Made by a program: the position numbers and the translations under genes. Below the pieces are notes generated by a model. The model made no database searches. It was not told the DNA's origin and saw nothing but the letters and a program-made list of their open reading frames with translations. Shown here piece after piece: positions 1 to 11,783 of a stretch of 64,000 bases of DNA (position 1 is its first letter; each line of letters begins with the position of its first letter). Origin of the DNA: Ricinus communis (Eukaryota > Streptophyta > Magnoliopsida > Malpighiales > Euphorbiaceae); assembly GCF_019578655.1 (NCBI RefSeq), contig NC_063263.1:21513001-21577000 (forward strand), read 5' to 3'.

Positions 1-1087
1 TTTGACATATCTTGAGAATTTTGATATATCATAATTAATTATAATTAATCTATGACTTTTGGCAATATTATGATTAATTAATCATTAATCCACGATCTTT
101 AACATAGTGCTTCATATAATTTTTTTTTATGTCAACATACAATAGGTATCGATTTCTCATTCACCTATAATTCATTTTGAGTGCGTTCTCTTTAAAATGA
201 GCCATCATATATGTCTCATAAATATTTTCAATTTTCTAATAAAATGTAGGAGGTAACATAAAAATATGTTACTCCTAATTATGCAAAATAATAATTTTTT
301 AATTTATAATTGAATATGAATTTTATAAAATAAAAAAATAATTATTCTATAAAATAATTATTTCTGGTTCAAACTTAAACTAAAATTTAAAATAAAATAG
401 TTTTTATATTCCTTAACTATTCTATCGATCAAAACATAATCTTAAAGTTTATGCTATGGAATTATTATTTCTTTTACAGATGGAAGTCCATTTGTTTATT
501 TACTCTCCTATACATACAGCAGAAAAAAAGAAGAAAAATAATTAAAGAAAAGAAAAAAGAACTGACAACTTCCATTTACAAACAGAAGATATCACGTATA
601 GAATTGCTGTGCTAAAAGGAAATGAAAAGACACATAACATATAGGAAGAAGCCAAAGGTTTCGTTAGAATTGAAGCAAATTTTTGTGAAATCTTCATATT
701 GCTGCCATGGCAGCCCAACAAATTTGAGTGGCTAAAGACAGATACTTTAGATCTGTGGGTCACTGCTAAGGAATCTAGGGATGTCTTTACACATGGGATG
801 TAGATGAATTACACATGGGATGTAGATGAATTACACATGGGGGGTGGCAAAAAGATTGTAAGTTCCAAAGAAGAAAAGAAAAGAAAAGAAAAGGTAAAAG
901 AAAAGACTGCCCAACTTATTTTTGATTGATCTAGCATCTGAAATTGGCTATCACTCTGCTCCCAGCATCCTTTTTATCTTCTAGCTTTAATGCCATTTTT
1001 TTAATGGCAGCTGACACACCAATAACTTTGTCAATCTCCCAATTTGCTGATCAGACACCTGAACTTTTTCCCTTGTGTATGTGTTAT
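1..1087. other. AT-rich intergenic DNA, no gene seen
   Basis: No open frame here has a recognisable product. A 73-codon frame on the minus strand (542-763) has no domain I know. The only structure is the short tandem repeat at 789-840. Confidence 0.6.
789..840. repeat. 22-bp tandem repeat, about 2.4 copies
   Basis: The unit begins ACACATGGGATGTAGATGAA. It occurs at 789-810 and 811-832 without a difference, followed by a partial third copy. No coding role is seen. Confidence 0.85.
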
Positions 1088-1460
1088 TAGGGTGACCAAA
1101 TCCTAACCTTTAGTTGGTTTTGGGTTTTTCTTAATTCTGTTTTCTATTCAATTTAATTTTAAAAAATAAAAAAAAATTTGGTTCGGTTTTTTCTTAAGAG
1201 TTTTATTAAATTGATTAGACTAGATTTTCATTTTCTATTATTAAAAAACTTATGTATAAAAAGTTAATAGTTTAAATGATATTCTATATTGTTTAATTAG
1301 TTTTAATGAAATTAAGTTAACTTTATTGATTTTTATTTAAAAGAAGTGTATTTTTTAAAATAAATATGATAAAAATAATTATAAATTATAAATTAGTCTA
1401 AAAATATTTTAAAAAATAAAAAAGACTGAACTTAACCAAATCAAAATTGCTCACTTCCTA
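1088..1460. mobile_element. hAT-like non-autonomous element, degraded
   Basis: The left end reads TAGGGTGACCAAATCC and the right end, reversed, reads TAGGAAGTGAGCAATTTT. These resemble the TAGGGGTGAGCAAA termini of plant hAT elements, and the interior carries the usual GGTTCGGTTTTTT and AACCAAATC subterminal words. I see no 8-bp target duplication (TGTGTTAT on the left, TTATTCAG on the right), so the boundaries are tentative. It has no ORF. Confidence 0.4.
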
Positions 1461-2250
1461 TTATTCAGTGTTTGAACTGGTGATTTGGTTACTCCTATGT
1501 ATTATGTATTTACTTTTCAAAAGAATGCTAAAAGGAGGCATGACCTAAAAATTATTAATTTAATTTGGTCATTCATTTTCTTCTTTTGTTATAATGACCC
1601 ATCTAAAAGATGTCATCTCAGAATGAGTACATTCTAGATGGGGATACCAACTAAACAACAAATAGAAGTTAATTCTTTTATTTGGCAAGAGTATAAAAAG
1701 AATAAGCCCCTAAACAAATTAGGAGAGGACAATTAAGCTCTCGTTGTTCATTTAACTCAATTTAACCCATTAACTTTAAAAAGGGTCTAACACCAAATTA
1801 CTAATGGTTTTAATATTTTCATTAGATTGAGACATGTTTAAAATTGAAATTAATAATAACATTTTTAACTCTCTTTTGATGTTTTATTATTTTAAAAGAA
1901 TTATAATAGAAATTATTAAATTAAAAAATAAAAATAATTAAAAGACATTAAAACCAAATAAAAATAGAAAAGACTAAAATTACCTAACAAAAATTGCAAA
2001 TATCAAACCAAATCTATACCTATCACTATCGTTGGTGGAGTTATTTTTCATCAATGCTAACGGCAAAGTTGGTGAGTGTAACAATTCGAAACCAGATCAC
2101 ATGAGATATTGTCCATTTTAGTTCCCCACTGACTTCACGGTCTTGTCCTTTTGGGACATTCGAGAACTTCACAGGATGAGTGACTGACTTCAACTTTGGA
2201 GTTTCTACAACTCCACAGCCAAGCAACCAAAAAACGCCTCATGTGATTAG
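1461..2250. other. Intergenic DNA, nothing recognised
   Basis: AT-rich sequence with no convincing coding frame, repeat or RNA gene. Confidence 0.55.
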
Positions 2251-2384
2251 TTCCAACTCTTTATATATATGTTATCAACCATTCCCCGCCCCGTTTCGAT
2301 GTGCAATTCAACTCATTTTCCAACTCTTTATATATATGTTATCAACCATTCCCCGCCCCGTTTCGATGTGCAATTCAACTCATT
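2251..2384. repeat. 67-bp perfect tandem duplication
   Basis: The 67-bp block starting TTCCAACTCTTTATATATAT is present at 2251-2317 and again at 2318-2384, with no difference seen by eye. Each copy contains a CCCCGCCCCG run that stands out in AT-rich DNA. The identity suggests a recent slip or repair event. Short open frames across it exist only because of the duplication. Confidence 0.9.
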
Positions 2385-4825
2385 CATGTACCCCCGAACC
2401 TTAGAGTGCTACCATCTTAAAAGCTTGCCAGAAGCCGCTCCTTGTCCATACATCCTATCCTTGCCCCGACGTTCACTTTCCGTCTTTGTCGGACCGCTTC
2501 TCTAGATCAGACTGTCATAGTGAGGTTGGCAAAGACAAAGTTGTCTGTGAGATTGGCGAAGACAAAGCTCAATGACGATAACGACCATCAACAACAGCAA
2601 GAGATCAGAGGACATGTGTCATTTGTCCATCGTAACTCCTGAACAACGATGACGATTTGTTAACCGATCTTTTTATTTTGTTCTTTTAATTGTTTAATTG
2701 ATTTTTATTTTAATTAAGTTTAATATTCTAAATTTTAAAAAATTATAAAAGAGAATATATCTACCTTGTATTATCGATGCAAATTTAAATAGACCTTGCA
2801 ACAAACTGAGATATTAATATGGTTATCTAATTCTACTTCCTTTTTGAAGTTAAAAGTCTAAAATTCAACCAAAGTAAAATATTAACTTAATTATTTGTAC
2901 TTTTTACCTTTTATTTTTTAATATAACTTTTAAAATAGCTTCGTGCAATAACATGATAAAGGTACAACTTTTAGGAGTGTAATCCGATTAATGATTATTA
3001 TCTCACCAAAATCTTAAATGAATAAAATTGTCCATATTGTCATTTCTGAAAAGTAAAACAGAAAGCAAATCAGAAAAGGGAAAAAAGATTTCATTTAGGT
3101 TAATGTTCAAATCTATATTTGTACCCTTTATTTTAATTTTATTTTTTTAGAACAAAAGATATCATATTGACATAATAAAAAGGATTAGCTTCTTATAGGA
3201 ATGAGTATAAAAGACAAACAGAATGATTGATATCCACATATATAATCTAAGTAATTCAAATTCATAATCATAAAATTGTTGAAAAATATTGTAAAGATTT
3301 TGTAATCATAGAGTTGATGACAAATAAATTTGTATAAAATTTGACAATCGATGCCAAATGCTGATACAAATTATGATGGGTGGACGAAAATTGGCTAAAT
3401 TGTAGCCACGAGAATGAGCAAAGTTGACAAAATTGGCAAACAAGTCACAAAAAATGTTTTAAAACAATTTTTCATGGGAACCAAGAGCTTCTTCAAAACG
3501 GGAGATGAGGAGAAGCAAAGAAGAAAAGAATTTGAAATTAACTTTGTTTTTCCTTTTCTTTTGGTTCAGAACATAAAATGAAAGTGAACAAAGAAGGTTA
3601 ATTTGATGGATAAAATAGTAATTACGATAGTGACCCTATTGATCATCATAGCTAGTTAAAAATAAAATATTCAAATCTTTAATACTGAAGGAGTTTTTTA
3701 TTTTTATTTTTATCAATAGCGATTATATTAGTTATCGTAATAAATAAGATTTAAATATTAAATTTATTAGTAATGAAGGGAGTTCTAGTCGCTATTGAAA
3801 ACCTTTTGCGATCAGATTATATATTATCACTAAAACTTTTTGCAATGGACCATGTTTTTTGATCGGAATAAATTTTTAGTAAAGAAGTCCATTAAATTAA
3901 ATAACTATGATATTTTTCTCTAATAAATGACTTTTTGCGGTCAGATATTAACGTATTGTAACTAATTTTTCCTTCACTAATTAAAGAACCTTTTTTTTAG
4001 TCTTTTCTATCTATAACCAAATTGGTGGATCTAGGGGAAATTTTTCCTCTCCATTTTGGTTTTGCCTAGATTTTTTTACTCTCGTTTTCTTTAAAATAAA
4101 ATTAGCGTTTGATATAGAATGACAATTTAATAAAAAAATTAACATATAAAAAAGTAAATAATTAATAGATAGTTTTCTTTTATTGTTAATAAATAGTTAC
4201 TGAATAATTTTTGTAATTCCTTTTTCTTATTTTCTTCATATGCTAATTTTCAATTGAATTATCATTCAATGTTAGATGTTGACGTAGAAAACCTGACCTG
4301 CACTATGATTTTTTCACTTTCTCAAATAAGAGAAAAGTTTTTCACTTCCTTTTTCTCTCCTTATGTTCTCGTTTTCCTACCCTTTTCCCACTCCTTGAAC
4401 AATAAAAGTCTTCATTTTCTTATAAAATAAAATGTAATGACTAACAGAGTATTATATCTTTTGATTTCTCAAACTAGTGACTAAACTATTAATGCATATA
4501 AGATGTTTCTTTCCTGAAAAATTATATATCTAGAAAAGAATAAAAGATAAGATTTAGCAAAATAGTTTTCTAAACAAATTATTCTCTTATAGTTATTAAT
4601 TCTTAATTAATAATTTTTTTATTAAGTTTACTTTCTAAAAAAACTAAAATGTAAAAGAAAGCTATAGAGAAAATAAACTTAAAAAGCACACACTGAAAAA
4701 AAAAAGGGTAAATGATAGTGATAGTATCATATTTGATCGAGCAATTTCAAGCCATTCAATCCATTTGGACTAATTATCTTTCCCAATTATTAACATTTTG
4801 ACAAGGGATAACTAGAAATAAGTAA
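2385..4825. other. Intergenic DNA with possible transposon subterminal repeats
   Basis: No gene recognised. Between about 3610 and 3990 several words of the type TAGTCGCTATTG, TTGCGATCAG and AATAGCGATTA recur on both strands. Subterminal regions of CACTA elements look like this, but no CACTA end or 3-bp target duplication was found. Confidence 0.4.
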
Positions 4826-5295
4826 CTTATGGTTTTATAATTTGAAAATTTTCAGTATGTGATTTTTTTTAGGTAAAAAGAAATATGTAGTTAAACATCA
4901 TCACAAAAAGAAGTATTTTATCACTAAAAAGTATTTATCCGTAAGGATTCAACAATTTTTACTTCAATTAATCATCATTATTATATAACGTATATTTGAT
5001 AATATAAGTTTAGAGCTTAACAATTCAAAATCTTATTGTTTGACCGTTAAATTAATTTTATTGCATCATTGACTTTTTAAACCGCGATTTAACGGTCAAA
5101 CAATAAAATTAAAAATTGTGAAGCTCTAAAAGTTACGTTATTAGACATAGGCAACATGATAATGATGGTTGATCGAAGTAAAGATGGTTAAATTCTTGCT
5201 AATCGAGATTTTTTAATGATGATTATAACCACATACCTCCCTTTGTATAAAAGATGATACAACTACAAATTGTAAAATAATAAAATCAAATGTAC
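4826..5295. mobile_element. Foldback (MITE-like) element, about 470 bp
   Basis: The block is imperfectly palindromic along its length. The innermost arms, 5035-5052 (ATTGTTTGACCGTTAAAT) and 5087-5104, are exact inverted copies of 18 bp separated by 34 bp. Outer parts also pair: TTAGAGCTTAACAATT with AATTGTGAAGCTCTAA, and TTAATCATCATTATTAT with ATAATGATGGTTGA. The outer ends are approximate and no target duplication was established. It has no ORF, and the superfamily is unknown. Confidence 0.6.
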
Positions 5296-5633
5296 TCTTT
5301 TATACCGGTCCATTTTAACAATTCTATCTTGTAATATCAGTTTTATCTCATAAATATTCAATTTTTATATTTCTTTATTATAATATAATCTAGCCACCAT
5401 GATTACAAAAACATGGTCGTTCTTTGCTGATGTGATTTTTAAATAAGGAAAAAAAGCCAATTCGTAAGATGGAAAGGCAACGTTGCATTTAAGTAGAAGA
5501 TTTCATCTTATTAATCTGAATTAGGATTTTCTCGCCATCTTTTAATATTTTTTTTTAACTATTCTTCATCAAATCATTATAGTTAGCTTTCATTCTTCTC
5601 AGCTTTTATCTCGTTTGATAGTTTGAGAGAAAA

Positions 5634-6090
5634 TGCCTAGAGTATACGATAATGAAAACCTCAATTTCATTGCTTCAATGCCTAGAGTTGTTTGCAGATA
5701 TGGCAACACTGAATTGTTAACATCTTAGACATTAGAAAACCCAAGTCGTAGACTTTTCATTGTTGACTCATGCAACAAGCAATGTGATATGTTCTCTTTA
5801 ATCTTCACTACCCAAATTCTTAATAAATGGAACTAAATTGAGACTATTTTCTTATAGCTTGGAGATTGTAATTTTTTCAAGTTAATAGAAGGAAATTATG
5901 CAGGAAAGATTGGAAAAGTGTTAACTAAGATATTGACCAAGAAGATTTGGTTAAAAGAAGTATTAAAGGTGAAAGAGGAAAAGATTGAATTTCTGAAGCA
6001 AAAGCTGGAGTTTCATGTTAATGAGATCGAGCTTTAGTGTTTGAAATTAACATTATCAATGAAAGGTAGGCTTTGGTCGATTTTGAAAAG
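5634..6090 (+). pseudogene. Decayed GRF-type zinc-finger protein fragment
   Basis: After an ATG at 5634 the frame reads MPRVYDNENLNFIASMPRVV and then a degenerate GRF zinc finger: CRYGNTELLTS, a stop, TLENPSRRLFIVDSCN and CDMF. The GRF family pattern is C-x-CG, TS-T, NPGRRF and a later C-x-x-F. Here the second Cys is replaced (CRYGN) and the Gly of NPGRR is Ser. Downstream, past more stops, is a Lys/Glu-rich stretch (KVKEEKIEFLKQKLEF) like the coiled coil that often follows GRF domains in short plant proteins. The stops and lost ligands make it non-functional. Such genes occur as repeated families in plant genomes and sometimes travel with transposons. Confidence 0.5.
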
Positions 6091-6975
6091 GAAGCATTTA
6101 TTTATAGAAAACTAGAAATTGAAATAAGATGTTGTGAAATTAAGAACACAATATGTATAGTTAAAGTGTGTGTGTGCATATTGGTCTAGTCTTTGTTATA
6201 CTTAGTTGGTTAGTTTTAAGACCATCAACTTTTAAACAGAATCTAATGCATTTTCTATAGACAATATTGTTTAAGATTGTATCATTCTTTTAACTGTTGA
6301 AAATATAATGCCATTTTACTTGCTTCAATCTAATGATAATTTATTAAAGATAAATGGTAGTGAAAAATGAAGTTGTTAATTAATACCAAAACTAAAAGTT
6401 GGTATATAATACTAAACTTGAAACATAATTTACCCATAACACCAATAATGACATATATGAATGTAACAATTGTGATTGCTAAAAGAGCTCAACCTAGTGC
6501 TAAATTCCTACAAAAGCAAAAGGAACACAAAAATGACATTTGACTATTGCAAATTTGGTTCTCCTGTAACATTAGATCATTGGCTACTGATAAAGTTATC
6601 TCTTGCAATCTGATTGTTGCTGTTGAACAATTGCCTTCCACCTTTTGAGCTAACGATGGTGTTGAATCATATTTTGGCTATAGTGCATTAACGGGTGGTG
6701 GTGGTGCATTGCCTGAGTTGCACTAGTTGATCTAGCAGCAGTAGCTGCTGCAGTTCCTCCATTTACATAATTCACTATATTGCTTCCTAGAATCTAAGTC
6801 CGTCACAAATCCAATATTAACCATCAATATAATTTCAAACACCAAAAGCTACAAAGTGCAATAATTTTAAATACCAAAAGCTTCAAGCTACAAACTTACT
6901 TTATACCATACATTGTAAGATTCATAAAATATTCTTACTCTATAACCTTATTGGTCTGTAAGGACATAAAGATAG
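6091..6975. other. Intergenic DNA up to the Athila element
   Basis: No confident gene. Around 6590-6770 the minus strand has Ala/Ser/Thr-rich and His-rich codons (a CAC run, GCAGCAGCTACTGCTGC), possibly the tail of a decayed transposase or GRF-linked gene. There is not enough to name it. Confidence 0.4.
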
Positions 6976-8414
6976 TGAACGGGCTGTCGACGCCCTTCAA
7001 AATAAATTACTAATTTTTCTAAACTAACTTATAGAAATAGTGAAACCATGTCGAATCCCAAGGGAACCAATGTGGATAGCTTCTCAAAGTAAAATAAAAG
7101 GGGAATTTTGAATGTTTGAATCAAAATTATAAATAAGCAGAAAATAATGAAGGCTGAATATTAAAGTAAATAAAAATCAATCTTAACAAATTTCCAATTC
7201 AAGAGTGCTAATTTCATCCAATTGTAATCATGATCATAGGCTAAAATATCAATTCTTCTATTCAAGTAGTTAGTCTATTTATTCAAAAAAGCTGCAATAA
7301 GTGTAATTCTCCTAATACAATTGACTCAAACCCAACATCCAAATCAAGACTTATTATTAGTCAACTGGGCACGATAGCGTTCCATATCAACTTAATGATA
7401 GCATTAAGAATAATGAGAATGACTAAACCAATATTAATTTAATTGAGATAACTGCAATTGAAATAACCTTGTTCCTTTATTTCCTTAGAACCTATCATGC
7501 AAGCTATGTAATTCGAATAAGCCACAATCACACACACATGAGCCAGCTCCTTGTTACTAGTGTCAATCGTTCATGACAATTACGGATCACAAACTCAAAG
7601 TTTAGCAATAGAAAAATCAATATCAAAGTTGAGTCGTCAGTTCAATCAATATCAATAATTCATAAATAATAAGAACAAGAAATAAAGAATACTTGAACTA
7701 AAGAAGAATTCTGTTAAGCACAAAGCCTCACAAAATCACAATTGGAATTTATTCACTCTTGAATTAGAAACTAAAAACTTAGCCACTCATGGTGGAGTAA
7801 GAATTCACAAGAATTGTATATAGTAGAAGAAGAATAAGAATATGAATTTTTAAAGGTACTTCCAGCCGTCCTTATATAGGAAGTAAAACCCTAAACCCTA
7901 ATAGAATCCTTATAAAAAAGAAATAAGCTTCCTATTTAATCTTATCCCTACAAGAAAGGATAAGATTAAAAGTGATCTAAATAAATTAAAACCCTAAATT
8001 CATGGAAGAAAGTTCTATTAATCCAACACTTCCAAAAATAGAGGAGATTAACTAGGGATAGGTCCACCACAATGAAAACTCTGAAAATTTCGAAGCTCTC
8101 CTTCGTATCTTTTAACAGCTCATGGGACGCAAGGCGTGGTCACGCCTTGTTAATGAGTTTTCCGCAGATTACGGAGAGCTTATGGGTCAAGGCGTGGTCA
8201 CGCCTTGTCGACAGTGCAAATTTCTGCATCTCCTCCAAAAGACTTGGTTTTTGACAAATGATAACTTAAAACATGTCTTTAGGCTGGATTTTGCTCCATC
8301 CTTGATATTTCATCACCTAAGTCATAATAAACATAATTTTCATAATTAAGTACATTATTCAAATAAATTGCAAGGGAATTAAACATAATAAATATAACTA
8401 TTTGTGACCTATCA
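6976..8414 (-). repeat. 3' LTR of the Athila element
   Basis: This 1,439-bp block aligns along its whole length with 17086-18531. On the minus strand it begins TGATAGGTCAC and ends CCGTTCA. It contains a TATA motif (7871-7878), a double telobox (7886-7901) and two copies of the CAAGGCGTGGTCACGCCTTG near-palindrome (8130-8149, 8188-8207). Confidence 0.93.
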
Positions 8415-8416
8415 AA

Positions 8417-8430
8417 TTCCCCCACACCTA
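8417..8430 (-). other. Polypurine tract next to the 3' LTR
   Basis: On the minus strand TAGGTGTGGGGGAA lies two bases upstream of the 3' LTR start. That is where the plus-strand primer of an LTR retrotransposon should be. Confidence 0.8.
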
Positions 8431-9757
8431 ATTTATGCTTGTCCTCAAGCATACCTCAATTCAACATACCAATTCTCCTTTTAACCTTCCTTTCATCTCT
8501 TTTAATCTCCTCAAATACCAAATAAGTTAAACATACATTAATGAGCTGAATAATAATGACAATCAAGAGATTAGCACTCATAGGATAAATTTTGTAAAAA
8601 GAACAAGTATCTCAATAATTCATCAAAATCAAAGCAACAAGACTTAACACCCTCACATGGTTTCACTCAATACTCTCAAAGTGTTTAGGGTGCATTTACT
8701 CTCTGAATTAAAATATAGCATGTTATTACCATAGGCTTGCTAATGAATCAATTCTCCACCACTACACATGAATTAGATGCAACAATCAAAGGGACTTTAC
8801 AAGGGTTGTAATGGGGCTTAGGAAAGGGTGTGATAAAGGAAGAGCTGAGATGTTTCATAATTAAGACAAAAAGATTAAATTCTTGCATGATAACTTATGC
8901 CACATCCATGAAACATACAACAAAAACTTTGAGATTTATTCCCACATTTTATATTAGCACTAAAAATCTTAGAGAAATAACATGTTATAATTCAATTCAA
9001 TATATTTAATGAATACTTCTCCAATTATCCTCTTTCATGAAAGGAATAAATATCAACTTTCTTTTCTCACTTTTTTCCTTTTCTTTCCCTCTTTTTTTTT
9101 TCTTTTTCTCTTTTTTTTTGTTTTTTCTCTTTTTTTTTTGTTTCATTTGTACCATGCAACACTTCCTTTTTTGTCTTGACAAGGGTAGAAAAATAGAGGT
9201 AGTAAACGAAAGGTCTTGGGTTAAACAACACATGTTAAGAATAAAAAAGAAAATGGAAAATAGGCTCAAAGTGGCTAACTAAAAGGGAAATCAACAGGGT
9301 AGGTATTTTAAGAGTCTAAGAATAGGTTAATCCTAATTGCCCTTATCATATTAAGGCATCAATCCAAAAATGTGGTCTCAACAAGAATTCAGAAGCAAGT
9401 TCTAGAATAATCATACTAGTTTGATAACACTCATAAAAAACAATCAGAGCAAAATATAATGAACTGCTCTAAGGCTCAAAAGCTCACTTGAATATTTACA
9501 TTTGTATCAAGTCTTGTGCATTTTTCAATCAATAAACTAATGAGATACCTTCAGATAGTTTTAAAGAAACACTAATCATGCTTATCCCTTTTCATGCATT
9601 GAAATTCAAACCAAAAATGTATTTCTAACTTACATGGTATTCCAGGTTATCAAAATAAAACTCAAGGTTGCAAAAGAAAAAGTAGCACATATGAATTAAA
9701 GCGTACCTAATTGTAATCATAAAAAAAATATTTTCAAAAAGGAATCATGTGATTATC

Positions 9758-9771
9758 TTCCCCCACACCTA
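9758..9771 (-). other. Second, identical purine-tract motif
   Basis: The same 14-base word TAGGTGTGGGGGAA occurs 1,341 bp further inside the element, just downstream of the Athila ORF. In both places it is followed on the plus strand by similar text ending TTGTCCTCAA. It could be an extra plus-strand priming site or a duplicated 3' end; its function is unproven. Confidence 0.6.
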
Positions 9772-9892
9772 TACTGTACATTGTCCTCAATGTATATAAA
9801 TAAAAAATATAAAAAATAAAAAAATGGCTCTCAAAATAAATGAAAAGAGATGTGGTACTCCCCTGTTTTGTGAGCCACTTGGGTGGAGTAGT

Positions 9893-11098
9893 CTATGGTG
9901 ATGGAGGGCAGGGGGGTTGAACTCCCCAGTGTTTTATTAAGGCGTCTAAATTTCTCTCCATCTTTAAAATTTGTCGTTCCATCTTGTCCAATCGAGCTTC
10001 AAAATCTAGTTCAGTGGAACCCTCTGGATTGCAAGGACTACTTGCTAGGCAAGATCGTTTCCTAGATCTTGGAGGATCGCCTTGACCGTGCGAAGAAGGC
10101 CTTTGGAAAGAGTACGCCCCATTATGCTCCACAAGCACGTGCATCTTTATCAAGCAGGCGATGTCCAATGGTTCCATCTCACAAGCAATATGTAAGTTAG
10201 TATTATCGAGATCAAGCAATTGAAGGCGAACAACCAAATGAGTAACTAAAAAGCCTAAGCATAAATGCTTTTTACGAGTCAACACAAATTTGAACTGTGA
10301 AGCCAACCAAAAACCCAAATTGATTGCGTTATTATGCAACATGGACCAAATAAAATAAAGTTCAGCTTTTGTACATACATTGGCTGTGTCTTTTTTACCA
10401 GAAAAGTTGAATGCTAAAAATCGTTGCATGTAAACCCATTCAGGTTTATTAAGATACCCACCTTTGGAGTTGCTAGGATCGTAATGCATTGGGTCAGAAG
10501 ACATGGTCTTCCAAAGTTTTGCCTGATCAAAATTATCAACAAAATCTATGGCAGAGCTCTTATATTGACTGGTTAGAGAAAATTCAGTGTTAATAAATCC
10601 TAGGGCCAAATTGAATTCAGTAATGGATTGCTTAAATTCATTGCCTAGGAGTCTATACCGAACAACCCCAGGACTATCAAATGTGAAATTCTCTGGTGTT
10701 TCGAACTGAAAGGTTGTGTAAAATTCTCTAATCAATTCAACAAATGTAGGGTATCTAACAGCCACTAAGGCTTTCCACCATATACTAGCTATCAAAGTAT
10801 CAAAATCCTGTTTTATATCTAGTGTCTCAAGAGAATGGGTGTCGACATACTTACCTGGGTAAATCGCTCGCGTTCGTACATCGGCGTACCTGTCCTTTCT
10901 CGCTTTAGTAGTGAATTTCAAAAACCCAGTCAGTTCGTCCTCTGATGGTGGTAGGATAACTTTCCCTTTCCCTAGGCGAGTTCGCCTAAATGAGATTTTG
11001 CTGCTGTTCGGAGCGGCTGCCGTTGTTTTTTTTGGACGAACTCTTGCGTCGGCAGTGGGTGGGGCGGTGGTTTTGCCGATGTCGGGCGAGGCTGTCAC
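9893..11098 (-). CDS. Athila ORF-1 / plant-transposon-protein-like ORF, 401 aa, intact
   Basis: The only long uninterrupted frame in the element, located between integrase and 3' LTR. This is the position of the extra (sometimes called env-like) ORF of Athila elements. Residues 1-60 are basic and Ala/Pro-rich. The central part has LIREFYTTFQF, VVRYRLLG and then KGGYLNKPEWVYMQRFLAFNF, and residues 245-330 hold the Trp/Leu/His-rich block typical of the Athila ORF-1 and putative plant transposon protein families. The C-terminus is basic (PPRSRKRSC) followed by a short heptad-like stretch (LDKMERQILKMERNLDALI). I see no signal peptide or clear membrane span, so an envelope role is not supported here. 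Its biochemical function is unknown. It is open while pol is broken, either through chance or later purifying selection in a helper-dependent lineage. Confidence 0.75.
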   Translation of the reverse strand: MTASPDIGKTTAPPTADARVRPKKTTAAAPNSSKISFRRTRLGKGKVILPPSEDELTGFLKFTTKARKDRYADVRTRAIYPGKYVDTHSLETLDIKQDFDTLIASIWWKALVAVRYPTFVELIREFYTTFQFETPENFTFDSPGVVRYRLLGNEFKQSITEFNLALGFINTEFSLTSQYKSSAIDFVDNFDQAKLWKTMSSDPMHYDPSNSKGGYLNKPEWVYMQRFLAFNFSGKKDTANVCTKAELYFIWSMLHNNAINLGFWLASQFKFVLTRKKHLCLGFLVTHLVVRLQLLDLDNTNLHIACEMEPLDIACLIKMHVLVEHNGAYSFQRPSSHGQGDPPRSRKRSCLASSPCNPEGSTELDFEARLDKMERQILKMERNLDALIKHWGVQPPCPPSP

Positions 11099-11429
11099 GT
11101 TAGAATCTCGAGGTATTATCTTTGTAGGTGGATCTGCGTTGTTAGGGTTTGGTTTAGGAACGGCGGTCGAATCTAAAGGGTGGTCTGCTTCGCTATGTTT
11201 TGTTTGAGGAGCTGTAGTCGAGTCGCCAGAATTGGAGGATGACGCTTTACTTCACCGGTGAGTGGAGGTTCTCTTTCGAGCGGTAGTCTTAAGGCGTACC
11301 ATGATCAGTTTGTGAATAGTCGTTGTTGCTGCACAGAGGAAAAAAATAAAGGGGAAGCAATAAGACTTATTAGGGAACCTTCACACTATCTCTTTCTTTT
11401 TCTTCATTTTTTTTTTGAGTAATTTTTCA

Positions 11430-11740
11430 AAACGAAACAGAAGACAGCTTGAAACAAGGCGTGGTCACGCCTTGTCGAGCGAAACCGTAATTTTGAGTGC
11501 AGTTTTCAAAACAAAGCGGAAGATACTTGAAACAAGGCGTGGTCACGCCTTGTAAGAAGCGAGCTTCTGTAATTTTGAAGTGCAGTAAAACAAAACAGAA
11601 GACAGCTTGAAACAAAGCGTGGTCACGCCTTGTAAGAAGCGAGCTTCTGTAAGAGTAACAGTAGATTTTTTTTATATATATGTATATAAAACAGAACAGA
11701 AGATGTGTGAAAACAAGGCGTGGTCACGCCTTATCCAAAT
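11430..11740. repeat. Four-unit tandem repeat carrying a 20-bp near-palindrome
   Basis: Units of about 78, 80 and 101 bp each contain CAAGGCGTGGTCACGCCTTG or a one-base variant, at 11455-11474, 11533-11552, 11613-11632 (CAAAGCG) and 11714-11733 (last base A). Flanking words AACAGAAGACAGCTTGAAA and GTAAGAAGCGAGCTTCTGTAA recur. Each core has 9-bp inverted arms around GT. The array lies between integrase and the Athila ORF, just upstream of that ORF on the opposite side from the 3' LTR; it may be a regulatory leader. Confidence 0.85.
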
Positions 11741-11783
11741 TTGCCTCGTGCCAAAAAAATTGAACTTTTTCATTAAAAGAAAT

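Larger units (their letters stand above)
8415..9892 (-). other. Athila 3' untranslated region
   Basis: Non-coding spacer between the Athila ORF and the 3' LTR. It holds a strongly pyrimidine-rich tract on the plus strand (about 9060-9150), two identical purine-tract motifs, and no open frame worth calling. Two mirrored low-complexity frames at 9006-9282 come from the pyrimidine tract and are not genes. Confidence 0.7.

Noticed and set aside
7886..7901. Possible interstitial telomere from AAACCCTAAACCCTAA
   Set aside because: Only two units, present at the same place in both LTRs; it is a promoter telobox, not a telomere relic.
9006..9282. Open frames on both strands through the pyrimidine-rich tract
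   Set aside because: Low-complexity Phe/Ser/Leu or Lys/Glu translations of a simple-sequence tract in the Athila 3' region; no domain.
10911..11207. 98-codon plus-strand frame
   Set aside because: Antisense shadow of the N-terminus of the Athila-type ORF on the minus strand.
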